This document shows, piece after piece, positions 1-10,638 of a stretch of 64,000 nucleotides of DNA. The notes below the pieces were generated by a model that was not told the origin of the DNA, made no database searches, and saw nothing but the letters and a program-made list of their open reading frames with translations. The stretch comes from Dendrolimus kikuchii. Lineage: Eukaryota > Arthropoda > Insecta > Lepidoptera > Lasiocampidae. The number at the start of each line of letters is the position of its first letter. Positions within the stretch are counted from its first letter, which is position 1. The stretch is taken from assembly GCA_019925095.2 (NCBI GenBank), contig CM034413.1, positions 13,165,001-13,229,000 on the forward strand, given 5' to 3'. A program made the position numbers and the translations under genes.

Positions 1-390
1 TATAAACGGAATTACAAGTGTATGAGTGGCGTGCACATTAAATACATCCATAAATAATTGGATATATAAATATTACACAATGTTGGCAACACCAACAAAT
101 AATTGAAATTTGACTTTTGTCACAATAGAAAATTTTCCCTTCGAAATGTAATGGTGCCGTTTTAGTAAATTTATTAAATATCTCTCGTGGTACAATTCCT
201 ACCCTTTCCTTAATAGTTTGATTTAATCACACAATACATATATACTATAAATAAATAAACAATAACACATTTATAATATGTATGTACTAATATATTCATT
301 ATTATTATGTCTATAGTAACTTCACTAGCTATACAATATTAATAATAGTAATAATACATAATATTACTACATATACTAATAAGTAAATTT
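1..390. other. AT-rich stretch, no gene seen
   Basis: Low-complexity AT-rich DNA with many TAA/TAT runs. I see no coding exon, RNA gene or recognisable repeat boundary. Confidence 0.5.
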
Positions 391-401
391 ACATGCAATT
401 A

Positions 402-501
402 ATGTCAGACGCAAGTGAAGTGTGTAAGAATAAGCCTGTATGGCGCTCTGTTGTTCGTGCGTACCCCGCAAGGGAACTGGCGTAAAGCTATGTATGTATG
501 T
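402..501 (+). mobile_element. RTE-A LINE 3' end, 100 bp, with 11-bp TSD
   Basis: This is the last 100 bp of the family called RTE-A here. Longer copies read through VRKGMLRWFGHVERM, GRPRHTFHDQIDRV and end in AYPARELA plus stop. The stop is followed almost at once by a TATG tandem tail, as in RTE-clade elements with very short 3' UTRs. The copy is flanked by ACATGCAATTA at 391-401 and again at 502-512, a perfect 11-bp target-site duplication. Confidence 0.8.
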
Positions 502-512
502 ACATGCAATTA

Positions 513-668
513 GGTGTTGTGTTCCGGCAATAGTGACCAGGTTCCAGTCTCCCTTAAGAGAGCAGCAGTGCATTTGTAGCTCCTTTGGTGTTGAAAATGT
601 CTATAGGCTAGTAACCACTTTTCAACAAGTGGACTGTCTGCCTGTATGCTGTACTCCTACAATAAAAT
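513..668 (+). repeat. SINE-M (Metulj-like) 3' part
   Basis: 3' half of the commonest repeat in the window, about 300 bp when full length (for example 58215-58534). The sense strand starts near ATCCGTGCAGGAACGG and ends GTCTGCCTGTCTGCTG followed by CTCCTGCAATAAAA and an A-rich tail. It resembles lepidopteran SINEs of the Metulj group as I remember them; that name is unverified. This copy directly follows the RTE-A duplication. Confidence 0.6.
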
Positions 669-769
669 TTAAAAAAAAGGTATTACAATTAAAAATTTAT
701 TATAGTGTAAGATAATATTCCCGTACCAATTTTTTTTAAATGAGAAGTGATTCCGCAGCCAAACAGCCT

Positions 770-1107
770 GCACAGCGAAGGCTTTGGTGTAGAATGTAGA
801 AATGTGTGCAGGTTTTTAAGGTGTTGTGAGGTCCTACGCTCACGTATGGATGCGAGAGTTGGGTATGGAAGAGAGAGCATGAAAGTAGAGTAAACGCGGT
901 CGAGATGCGAGCACTGCGGAGTGACGCTCGCGGACCGCGTTCGTAATACCGAAGTAAGAAAGAGAGTTGGTCTGAAAGAGAGTGTCGGGGTGAAGGTAAG
1001 GAAAGGAATGCTCCGGCGGTTCGGGCATGTGGAAAGAATGCATGATGAAAGAATAACTGTTGTTCGTGCCTACCCCGCAAGGGAACTGGCGTGAAGTTAT
1101 GTGTTTT
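770..1107 (+). mobile_element. RTE-A fragment with upstream RT C-terminus and internal deletion
   Basis: This is the furthest 5' RTE-A copy here. One frame reads LTYGCESWVWKREHES then VNAVEMRALRS, the typical end of the reverse-transcriptase region in RTE-type LINEs. After a frame change it gives the RWFGHVERM region, then jumps from the HDER segment to the final AYPARELA segment, so about 190 bp are missing. Stops and frameshifts make it non-coding. Confidence 0.75.
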
Positions 1108-1425
1108 TAAGGTAAGATTATGAGAAGAGTGCAAATTAATGGTGTGAGATGTATGGAGGAAATCAAAACATTCCTTAAAACAGGAAGGTGTGGAAGGAAT
1201 AACGGTATGCTATACAGTAGATAGAGAGTTGTAAAATTATTTTAAAGAAAAGCTCAACAGGTAATCTTTAAGCAAAGAAAACCTTGCTTACTAATTGGTT
1301 TTATTATCAAATAAATTGTTAACATTAACAGAAGTTGTCTGTTATCATAGATATTTATTATACATATTGATTATAATTATTTTAAACAATCACTGGTAGT
1401 TAAAACTATGTCTCTATTTTCTTTC
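1108..1425. other. intergenic, no feature recognised
   Basis: AT-rich DNA between two LINE remnants. No exon or repeat boundary could be assigned. Confidence 0.4.
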
Positions 1426-1429
1426 AGCA

Positions 1430-1945
1430 CATCCCATTTAATTGGGGTCGGCACAATATGTCTTTTCCTTCCACATTACGCTATTCTGACATACATCTCT
1501 CACACCACAAGTCATCATATCATCCTTCACACAATCCATCCATCTTTTTTTGGTCTACCTTTACATCTGTACCCATCCATCTTGTAGTTTCACATTCTTT
1601 TTGTCACGTGACTTTCATCCCTCCTCATTGTATGCTCATACTAACTTAGTCTTCTTCCTCTAAATTTTTCAGTCACAGGTGCAACTTTCAAAGATCCCCT
1701 TATGTACTCATTTCTCACGTTATCCATTCTTGTAACACCACACATCCATCTCAGCTGACTAGAGACATTTGTGGTTTATCACTTTAGAGGCCCAACATTC
1801 GGACCCATATAGCATGACAGACTTATATATTTGACCTTTTAGTTTCAGTGGCATTAGTCTGTCACACGTCACTCTGGTTACCTGTCTCCACTTTAGCCAT
1901 GTTACATTTATTCTTCTCCTTACATACCTCTCTATATCACAATTA
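1430..1945 (-). pseudogene. RTE-C type LINE reverse transcriptase remnant
   Basis: On the minus strand the sequence reads, with stops, VTWLKWRQVTRVTCDRL, then VMLYGSECWAS, and near the end MDCVKDDMMTCGV. This is the conserved C-terminal order of RTE-like reverse transcriptases (YGSE.W, then AEM.., then the RPxxRW.D tail). Several in-frame stops show decay. It lies just beyond the 3' end of the minus-strand zinc-finger gene and may form part of its 3' UTR. Confidence 0.7.
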
Positions 1946-1979
1946 CTCAGCAGTAAAGGTTAAGGTAGTTAAAACTATA

Positions 1980-4282
1980 TTAGGCTATTATGTGATCATC
2001 TTGATTTTGGTTTAGTCTAATCCTCATGTTATCCCCTCCAGGAATATTTGCAGGCATTATAGTTCTTGGAGCAAATAATTTGCTAGTTGGATCATGATGC
2101 TTTTGCATATGCAATCTCAAGAAAGTTGGTGTTACAAATTTTCTGGGACAAACTTCACACATCAATGTTGGACCTACATGTTTAAATTTTATATGTTCAG
2201 CTCTGGCTGATGCATTTACAAATCTTTGATCACACAAATGGCAACTATATGGTCTTTCTCCTGTATGACGTCTAGTGTGGTATAGCAGAGCTTCTTTAGA
2301 GCCGAATTTTCCATTGCATAGATCACATGCATAATTCTTTGCTCCTGTATGCTTTACCATATGGACTTTCAGATAACTTGGTGCAGTAAACTTTTTATTG
2401 CAATATTCACAGACATGAGGCTTTGCGTTTCCATGTACAAATCTTTCGTGAACACGTAATCCTGAAGGTGTACTATATCCTTTACCACACAATTTACATA
2501 CATAATTTCTAACAAGATTGCTTCTTATAGGATGCTTCACCAATTTGTCCTCTAAACATAATTCTATGTGTTTTAAATAAGATGATTTGGTTGCATATGA
2601 TTTTCCGCATTTCTCACAAGTGCTCTTGACACTGTGTTTCTTTTCATGATTTTTTAATTTTTGTAAGCCTTTTATGGATTTACCACAGATTTTGCATATA
2701 TGTGTAGAATGAAGATTCAGTTTATGTTTTTTTAAGCTATCTTCTGTACAATAATAGTCATTACAATGATCACAACTGTACATTTGTATACTTTCATTGT
2801 GATCTATTTGTTCCATTTCATGTTCAAAGGTTTCTAAACATTTTTCACATGTGAAAAGAGAGTGGTAGGTTAAGTTGTGCATTTTGAACTGAATGATATC
2901 ATCAAAAAGTTTATTACATTCTAAGCATATCTTAACTTTTTGTACCATTTCTTTCTGCGTTTTTTCAGCTTCATTTTTCACCAAAATAATTTTGCTCTCT
3001 GCAGAACCAACTATAACAAACATATTTTGTTTAATTGAAGTCTCAATATCAACATTGAGAGCCGCAGAAACATTATCGAAAACACTGTGAAGTAATTTGG
3101 TAGCATTATTACATTTCTCAATAAACTTGAAAGCCTGTATGGCTTGATCAGCACAGTCTATACATACACCATCTATGCCTGAAATTTCTTGACTAATCTG
3201 AAACATAAAATTTAAGTTTTTTTTATGCAAATGGTCAAAAGATAAACATTTCAAAGATCTCCATACATCTTATTGCATAACAACATACAATTTAATGCTT
3301 TTAGTTGACTACCTCTGTGGTTGAGTGGGCTAAGATTTTGCCAGCTTACCCCACTGTGTGTCCGACAGGGACTTAGGATTCGATACCTGATATGGTACAT
3401 TTCAGAAACTAATTTTGTCCGTTATTTACTATGGTCTGAATGTCTGAGATTGACCACAGAGTATTCCACATCACTTGCTTAATTTGGGGATATATCCGTG
3501 GCTGGCGTGAATATGTTGACATATTCAAAATGTCAATTTTACAGGGGCGCAATTTTATAGTTTGACTAGTAATGATAAATCGTGTTATTCTATTATTACC
3601 AAAGGAAAAATCTTAAAAAGTTATGAATATTTCGGACTGTCAATTTTTTTCCTATAAAAACACAGGCTTAGGAAGCTTCTAAACGAATAAAAAAAAGGAT
3701 GTATGTCGAGATATCAATGTATTCCCGCCAGCCAAGGATATAATGTGTTTGTTTGCTGATTATTATTAATAATTCATTTTGAAATATATATATTTGCAAA
3801 AAAACATTATAAAGCTAACACTTGTGAGTGTGGCCTTCAGTTCAATAGTCTGCACTGAATCATGCTTATATAATAAATACAATAAACAACTGGTGCCGAT
3901 AGCCGTAACATTCAGTCTACAAAAAATAAATACAAAAAAGTTGTTTCTGAGATTTGCCAGATTTATACTATGGAACTGAGCATTGAACCCGGTACCCCTT
4001 GAGGTGTACCGAGTGAGCTATCGCTTCCACTTGTGGGCGTCATAATGAACAGAAGTGTTTGTATCGGAGATCCATTTCAAGAAAACTTACCTCGTCACCA
4101 AATAACTTGTTCAAAACGTCTGACAGCGATTTAAATAGCATATTGTCCTCATCGATAGGCAAATTGTCATCAAATCGGACGAACTTATCGCAAATCTCCC
4201 TCAAGCATAACCTACAGTGGCTATAGAATTTTTCATTCACAACACTGGATAACAGGTTTTGTAAACATAAATCATCAACCAT
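1980..4282 (-). CDS. ZAD-C2H2 zinc-finger protein (two exons)
   Basis: Predicted spliced gene of 469 residues, probably a nuclear sequence-specific DNA-binding protein. Exon 1 is 4282-4091 (64 codons) and exon 2 is 3197-1980. The donor GTAAGT lies at 4090-4085; the acceptor ends TTTCAG at 3198; the intron is phase 0. The N-terminal ZAD domain, an arthropod dimerisation module, is split by the intron: its cysteine pairs are C23/C26 (CRLC) in exon 1 and C76/C79 (CIDC) in exon 2. About ten C2H2 fingers follow from residue 155 to the C-terminus, some with degenerate spacing (CEKCLETFEHE lacks the last histidine pattern). The protein ends DDHIIA. The intron carries a SINE with a nested MITE. The gene is divergent from a paralogue starting at 6571. 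DNA target and in vivo role cannot be read from sequence. No orthologue name is assigned. Confidence 0.9.
3310..3775 (+). repeat. SINE-T (tRNA-derived) copy interrupted by a MITE, inside an intron
   Basis: Starts CCTCTGTGGTTGAGTGGGCT, a Pol III A-box-like start, with a decayed B-box (GGATTCGATACC). The internal block CCGTTATTTACTATGGTCTG is shared with the other SINE-T copies. The tail ends in a TTATTATTAA run. The copy is split at 3495-3735 by a 241-bp inverted-repeat element. It lies in the zinc-finger gene intron, antisense to it. Confidence 0.7.
3495..3735. mobile_element. 241-bp MITE with terminal inverted repeats and GGATATA TSD
   Basis: The left end reads TGGCTGGCGTGAATATGTTG from about 3499. 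The right end reads, in reverse complement, TGGCTGGCGGGAATACATTG. GGATATA at 3488-3494 recurs at 3736-3742, and removing the element rejoins the SINE-T consensus. The 7-8 bp duplication suggests a hAT- or Mutator-like class; no coding capacity. Confidence 0.7.
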
Positions 4283-5375
4283 TTTCAGTTTTTAGAACTT
4301 TAAAGGTATTCCGTTAAATTTGTATTTGTTCCAAATTATTACGCGCCTTTTTCGTCCGAAAATTATGTTTATCTTACTATGTTCTATTCAGGATGAAAGA
4401 AATATGGACGAAATAAAATGGCGGATGTGGGTGGCGTGAATCGTGAACGACAACTGCAACTAGTTCTGTTTATTATTCCTTAAAAAAAATATTTTGCATG
4501 TTAAACTACCCCAAAACATAATCGTAATTAAATGCTAACTGTCAATACTAATTTTTGCTCCAGAATGTAATATAGATTACTTTAAAAGCTATTCTACTGA
4601 TTTCTTTTAAGAAATGGCTACAAGGTCTTTTGAATTACTTTTCTCAACCTTTTTTATTTTATTTTAGATATTAAAACCCAATTTCATCCAAGTTATTATA
4701 TTGTTTTGAGATACTGCTATTGTAAGAATTATCTACTGGTTTAACAAATAATAGAAAATCAATCAAATTCTGGCATTTATGTAACAACATTTATTATAAA
4801 AATGATTAATGGCAATTACAGCAGCGGATATGACGTTCCGGCAACTTATCGTTTTCATCAACTGGTAACTGACAGCTGTAAAGAAAACAAGAACAGAAAA
4901 GTGAATATTATAGTTGTAAATAGTCATGAGAAAAATCACTCACCAAGAAGAAAAGAGTGATACACATCTTTTTGATACAAAGATATATATCACTCTTTTA
5001 TATCTTTAACTCTTTATCTTTACAGTGAATAGTGTCAGTATCAATTGCAGACAAGATGAGTTATTATCTGTGAGTGATATACTGAATACTGATAAACTCA
5101 AGAAGCTGTGTAAGCTTCTTGGATAAACTGATATGAAAAAAATATAAACAGAGTGAAAAAATATAATAAAATTAATTACATTAAAACAAAATTACACCAT
5201 AAAACTATACTGTTACGATTTGTTTTGGCTTGCTATTATATTCGGTTTCCTCGTTCTAGCTACGCTAATCAGCTAATCATTCTTTCTCTTTTCTTTCTAG
5301 TTTAGTTTCTTCTCATTCGGATCTATAGTCATCGCGTGAAACAGGAATGAACTAAAGAGTTAAAGATTTAAAGAT
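4283..5375. promoter_or_regulatory. shared upstream region of the divergent ZNF pair, proximal half
   Basis: Holds the 5' flank of the minus-strand zinc-finger gene. No TATA box is clear. From about 4915 a repetitive segment begins (CACCAAGAAGAAAAGAGTGA, TATATCTTTAACTCTTTATC); it partly recurs near 59805-59925, so it is probably an old transposon end rather than a promoter. Confidence 0.35.
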
Positions 5376-5383
5376 ATAAAGAC

Positions 5384-6348
5384 CAGTGTTGCCAACTCAG
5401 TGGATTTTCCACTAGATCTGGTGGTTTAGACTTACCTTTTAGTGGACAAATTTCGGTTTTAGTGGCTAGTGGTTTTTTCTAGTGGCTTAGGTTGCTTCAT
5501 TTAGTGGTTAGGTACTACATTCACTCACTAGCAAGATTTACATATTTACAGGAAAGAACTCGAGCATGTATGTTACAAGTGTATTTTTTTATGTGTAGGC
5601 AACATAACAAATTCAAGGTGGTTGTTATCGGGGATTACCCGAGAATAGTTTGTCAATTTCTTGAATCATTTTGATAGTGGATTTTATTCGAATAATGACT
5701 GGGTCAAGTTTGATTTGAATTGAAAAGGTTTGTTTGTGTTTGTTTCCTTTGCATGCACAAAAATATAAATACAACGGGTAGTATAGTTTGCGTCAGTACG
5801 ACGGATGTTTTACACATTTCACTTTATTAATTTTGTAAAAAGAATATGCCTAAACCACCAGACCAGATACCAGATAGCGTAATACAAAAAATTGGAAGTA
5901 AGGAAATTTATTCTTCAAAAACATATTGTAGAAGTCGATTCTTCCGAAGATGATTGTCTTTAATGTTTATTTTGTAGATTCTCTATAAGGTTAATTTTTT
6001 TGTACACTTTTCAACTATAATGTTATATTATAAATTACAATAATGTTGTTGTATTTTCCAACTAGCTGACCCGCGCGGCTCCGCCTACGTTTTTTTATCC
6101 GTTCGCAACCAAACCTTACAGGATCACCCGCTAGGCTAATCTGAAGATTGACTAAAAATTTCATCGAAATCGATCCAGCCGTTTCGGAGTCCGTAACGAA
6201 CATACATATACACAGAATATTCAGGTAATGTCTGTCTGGCATAATATATTAGTGATTTTCTAGTGGTTTGATCGCCAAATTTAGTGGTTTTCTGGTGGGT
6301 TGCAACACCACAAATTGTGGGTTCGTTGAAATAAAATTGGCAACACTG
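5384..6348 (+). mobile_element. non-autonomous hAT element, 965 bp, with 8-bp TSD
   Basis: Both ends are CAGTGTTGCCAA in inverted orientation (5384 onward; complement ending at 6348). They are flanked by an exact 8-bp duplication, ATAAAGAC, at 5376-5383 and 6349-6356. Inverted ends of the CAGTG type with 8-bp duplications are diagnostic of the hAT superfamily. TAGTGG motifs crowd both subterminal regions. Inside, a start MPKPPDQIPDSVIQK at 5846 and, in another frame, an end KHIVEVDSSEDDCL with a stop at 5961-5963 look like the two ends of a transposase gene whose middle is deleted. A Helitron is nested at 6062-6255. Confidence 0.85.
6062..6255 (-). mobile_element. Helitron-like element nested in the hAT
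   Basis: In reverse orientation it begins TCACTAATATATTATG and ends CCGCGCGGGTCAGCTAG. The host bases are A at 6061 and T at 6256, which fits Helitron insertion between A and T without duplication. It contains the frequent insect block CCAGCCGTTTCGGAGT. 194 bp, non-coding. Confidence 0.6.
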
Positions 6349-6356
6349 ATAAAGAC

Positions 6357-6570
6357 ACATTTTGAACGCAAGTGATATACAGATCTAATCACTCTTCACG
6401 TCAGAATCGGATTTATATCTTTTGAGTTAATCACTCAGGAGTTACACACCGCTAGTTGTAAAGAGCATTTAAAATAGAAATACGTAGTATCCATAGTAGT
6501 TTGTAAAATAGAATACTATCAAGTATAACTGAATTGTGTAATTAACTTACACGTCCAGTATAAAGTTGTA
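6357..6570 (+). promoter_or_regulatory. 5' flank of the plus-strand ZAD zinc-finger gene
   Basis: AT-rich sequence upstream of the ATG at 6571, without a clear TATA box or initiator. Part of it (6357-6440) continues the old repeat that the hAT split. The transcription start cannot be placed. Confidence 0.3.
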
Positions 6571-8814
6571 ATGGCCGATTTAAAAACATTAATATTAAAT
6601 CTGATATACAAGACGGAAGATAATTTTTGCTATTTATGTTTGAAAAATTATAATCAAGATATGCTGATCAATTTTGTTGACGACATTGTATTAAGTGACG
6701 CGAAGAGTTTAAGTATTATAGATTTGGTAGCTTGTGTTTTGGGTGAAGAGGTGAGTACAAATCTTATCTACACTAATACTTTTTGTTTCGTCGTATTCCA
6801 TGGTCTTGAGATATATATATTTTTTGGCTGCTGCATAGATATCCGGTGCATGAATTAGTGGTGATTTGAGTTTAGAGGTACACTTACGACTTATTTCTAG
6901 CCACTACACTTGTTACTAGAACTCAGGACCATAGGAGTTGCAGAAGGGGTAAGTATCCCTCCCCCACCCAAACCCATATCGCCCCCACCACTTAAAATTC
7001 ATTCGCCGGATATTTATAATTTAACCTAATTTTTCATTTTTTTTTTTAAGTTTAAGGCTTGGCAACTAGGCCTTTAAGCCAGACGCCGTTGTATTGTAGG
7101 CTACAATAAATGCCATTCAACGGTGTTCTTGTGAAAACTCGAAAGGCCACATTTGGCTATATAGTTCACATTTCTCGCAAAAACACAATTACTACTCAAA
7201 AACTATCAATATCCTACAACTATTGTTCATTTTAGAGTAATTTTTAGAAAATAAAACTGCACAGTACAACGTCCCCTTACAGTTCCCGCCAAAAACTCCA
7301 ATTTTTCGTTTTAATATTGCCATACATAGATGAGATAGCAAAGTCCGTTAGTGGGGGAACTCTATTTCCGTATTTTAATAGTTACAATGACAGCAAATCA
7401 GTCAGTGAAGCTAAGACACCATTGAATTCTATCTTCGAATTGTAGTTGGTGTTAAATTCCGTTTAAAAAAATAAAAAACAAGTGGTGTATGAACTTACCC
7501 TATCGACGGACTTCGCCACCTTGACTATACATTTTATTCATATACTTTTTTATAGAAAATTATATATATATATTTTTTGTATTACAAAACAAATTCTTTT
7601 AAAAGCTCATTTTATTTCAGTTTAAACAAACTATATGTTTATCAGATTGGATTTGTAGTAATTGTACAAGAGCTTTAGTTTCATGTTACAATTTTATTGA
7701 GGCATGTCAAGAAAACTTAAAGAAAACTCATATGATTGTAAAAAATATCAATAAATTTCTTGAGAAAAGCAATAATGTAACCCAACAACCCGATTGTAAC
7801 CCAACATACTTTAACATAGACACGGAGGGCAGTATTGTTGATTATAATCTGAGTAATACATACTGTCAAGTCGTACAAACATTTAACAATTCAAGTGAAG
7901 ATATATCAAAATATGATATTAATCAAGATAGTGTACAAGGTGTAGAAGCCAGCATAAAAAATATTAAAAATTGTAAACCAGTTAAAGCAAATGACTTGAG
8001 ATGTCAAGACGATAAATCAAGGTTTAAATGCAAGATATGTCTACAAACTTACGCAAGAGGCCAAAATCTAATGAAACATTACTACCGTGCACATGCTCCG
8101 AAGAAATACAAATGTAATATATGTCAAAAGAAATATGGTACATTGTTAATGCTAAAAGACCACGTTAATACTAGTCACAGTAAAGCAGTTTGCAGTCATT
8201 GCGGTAAAGTATACAATAATAAACTGTCTGTGAAGAATCATGAAAAAAGTCACATAGAACGACATATATGTCCTCATTGCGGTAAGATTTACAAAACAAA
8301 TATATTCTTCAAACGACATGTTGAAACACTATGTGGTAAAAATAGCAAATTGAGTGTAGAGGAGAAATTTAAATGTGATCATTGCGGCAAAGAGTATGTA
8401 CAGAAATCTGCATTACGAATGCATATACAATTTGAACATGGCAACTGGAAAAGTTATTTTTGCGAATGGTGTAATAAGAAATGTAATTCAATAAGCAAAT
8501 GGAAGGAGCACATTGTAACACATACGAAGGAAAAGAACTTTGGTTGCGAAATTTGTGGTGGTACATTTGTAACCAAAAAATCATTGTTGTATCACACCAG
8601 GACTCATACAGGGGAAAAGCCATATAAATGTAGTTATTGTGATAAAAGCTTTCTGTCTGCTTCGAGGAGGTCTACTCATATTAAATATCATCATAAGCCA
8701 GCAATAGAAGAGTGTGATGTGTGTAATAAAAAGTTCAAAGGTAAAACTTATATGTTAAAACACAGAAAGAGGCATTTTGATCCAAATAGTCGATTACATA
8801 GTGGTATTGAATAA
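6571..8814 (+). CDS. ZAD-C2H2 zinc-finger protein (two exons)
   Basis: Predicted 457-residue nuclear DNA-binding protein. Exon 1 is 6571-6750 (60 codons) with donor GTGAGT at 6751. Exon 2 is 7621-8814 after the acceptor TTATTTCAG. The intron is phase 0 and lies in the same place within ZAD as in the paralogue at 1980-4282. ZAD cysteine pairs are C20/C23 (CYLC) and C72/C75 (CSNC). A linker of about 120 residues rich in N and S follows, then nine C2H2 fingers from about residue 197 to 448; finger 6 (CEWCNKKCNS) has an extra cysteine where a phenylalanine is usual. The C-terminal fingers match the paralogue most closely (RHFDPNSRL against KHHDPTSKL). The ATG at 7732 is internal and is not the start. 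Probable role: transcriptional regulator; targets unknown. Confidence 0.9.
6751..7620 (+). other. intron of the plus-strand ZAD zinc-finger gene
   Basis: 870-bp intron with GT-AG ends and a pyrimidine-rich acceptor tract. Early in it a run CCCTCCCCCACCCAAACCC at 6957-6975 stands out from the AT-rich surroundings. No recognisable transposon. Confidence 0.7.
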
Positions 8815-9332
8815 TCCTAATCATCCTAGCATTAAATCCAGGGTATAATAGCAGTATAGTCATTAGTATTCATTTATAATCTCATAAAGGGTATGTTCCC
8901 GAAACTCATTATCAGCAGTTTTAAAGAATGGCCCATAATCCTAGAATAGTACCCATGCGTAATCTGATGCTTGAAATTGGTCATCCAAATAAAATAGTAT
9001 GAGAGATATTCACACCAAACTCATGAAATTTATGTATCTAATTTTTGAACTATTAATCACAACATTTTTAGAAATTCAATCTGATGGAGCCCACAAAATA
9101 CTATCAATAAAAATTAGTGTAAGCAAGATCTGTTTAATTGTTAGATGTATTTTTTAAAATTATTGTTTTTTAGCATTCCATAAGCAAAATAGTGATGTTT
9201 GTCATCTCTACAGAATACTTTGTGCTTTAACTGCTCTTAATCAATTATTAAATTCCTAAAATGAAATACAACACTGGTTTGTTTATTTTTCAGTTTTTAA
9301 TAAATTTCTTTCAATACAAAAAAATCTTTTAT
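8815..9332 (+). other. 3' flank of the zinc-finger gene, probable 3' UTR
   Basis: AT-rich non-coding sequence after the stop. AATAAA occurs near 9098 and 9299, either of which could direct polyadenylation. No further coding sequence on the plus strand. Confidence 0.5.
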
Positions 9333-9520
9333 TCACCAATACCATTCATCAAGGCCTATAAGGCGTTTCTTCGATAATATCTTTTCCACGACTTTCCTAA
9401 TCACTCCGGTGCCTTCTTTAAATACTCGAGATAATTCCATCGGAAACAAAGGAATTAGATTGCTGTCTACTGGAACTATTTCTATAAAAACATCCGTATT
9501 TTTTAATAATATAGGTGTTG
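9333..9520 (-). CDS. possible 3' exon of an unidentified gene
   Basis: An open minus-strand frame ends VEKILSKKRLIGLDEWYW before a stop at 9333. AATAAA on the same strand lies about 50 bp beyond, near 9283. There is no ATG; the frame enters after a weak acceptor (CATTTAG). Preceding residues such as IEIVPVDSNLIPLFP do not match a family I know. It could be a terminal exon whose upstream exons I cannot find, or chance. No function proposed. Confidence 0.25.
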
Positions 9521-9539
9521 TTACTAAATGTATTTTCAA

Positions 9540-10175
9540 TAATCACGTTATTAATGCTATCTATCGTAAAATTATGTAGCTACATGATGAATCTGACACT
9601 ATAAAATTTCATCCAAAACGGTAGATGGCGTTGCATGATTTTCTGTTTTTTTTTTTTTTTAAGTTGATGGCTGCAATGACATTTATGCATTGATTTTGCC
9701 AATGTCGAGTGATTTTCCGTTAGTAAAAATGTTTCGTGTTCGTTTTTAATATTGTGTTTTTATCAGCTGAACTTATTTGATCAAGAGTGACGATGAAGGT
9801 TTTATTTTTTTTTTATTTTATCATATACTAGATATTCCTAGCCTAACCCTAGGAAGTAGCTCTATTTTACTTATATAAAAACTTAATTGCTAATCATTGT
9901 GCGAGATCACAACTTTAAGTTCGTTCGGAAATCGAATTACACAATTCTTAGTTTAACGTCATTTGTTATATAAATCCCGCACTAACAATATATAACCTTT
10001 AGTGAAAAATTATCTCTGATGGTGAAAATCGTTTAAAAATCCGTTTCGTGGATTTAAGAGGAGTTAGCGGATATACAGAAAGACAGTTAGACGCGGAAAG
10101 TGACTTTATTTTTATGTAAAAAGAATAATAATTATTAAAATTTTATATTTTTATTTATTAACAGCATTTGTCGCG
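9540..10175. other. intergenic, no feature recognised
   Basis: AT-rich DNA with a T14-type run near 9647. No coding exon or repeat with definable ends. Confidence 0.4.
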
Positions 10176-10179
10176 AACA

Positions 10180-10370
10180 GTGCTGCGGCCCGGAAAGTGC
10201 CGCGGCCAGGGCCGATCGGGCGTCGTGTGCGTTACTTTAATTTCTGATGTGTTTCTGATGTAAGTTTATAGTGAAGTTTCGTCAAAATCTGTGCAGTAGT
10301 CATTGCGTGGGAGTGACAAACATGCATCCATACATCCTCACAAACTTTCACGTTTGTAATATTAGTCGGA
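10180..10370 (-). mobile_element. Helitron-like fragment
   Basis: In reverse complement it starts TCCGACTAATATTACAAACG, the usual 5' end of lepidopteran Helitrons, next to a host T at 10371. It runs into a GC-rich block at 10187-10220. A CTAG 3' end is not seen, so the copy is probably 3'-truncated. Confidence 0.5.
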
Positions 10371-10413
10371 TATAGAAGGGTGTCAAATGCAAATGTCGGC
10401 TCGGGGCGCCTAG

Positions 10414-10638
10414 GTGATCAAGGGCGGCCCTGGTTCCGAAGATGCGTACATCTACTTGTCCTGCAACACTACAGACCCCATGTACGTGCAAATATGCAAC
10501 AGCAAAGTTACGTCGAGTACACGGACTACTTCAGATCTATACTGCACGCGTCCAGGGATATCAATAACGACGTCAACACTCGTACACAACCGTAGTTACA
10601 CACAACTACTAATTCCTCCCGATATACCTACGCAGTAG
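10414..10638 (+). other. candidate secreted-protein exon, weakly MBF2-like
   Basis: The frame begins after a potential acceptor (GCGCCTAG) with VIKGGPGSEDAYIYL, later DPMYVQIC, and stays open to 10638. A GGPG turn followed by alternating hydrophobics recalls the C-terminal strand pair of MBF2-type small insect proteins, but the match is short and the rest (serine and threonine-rich) does not fit. Codon use is more GC-rich than the flanks. It may be an exon, an exon remnant, or coincidence. Confidence 0.2.

Noticed and set aside
440..715. 91-codon plus-strand frame as a gene
   Set aside because: It spans the RTE-A tail and a SINE-M copy, both dispersed repeats.
3304..3520. GTTGAC at 3304-3309 and 3515-3520 as the SINE-T target duplication
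   Set aside because: The second copy lies inside the nested MITE, so the match is coincidental.
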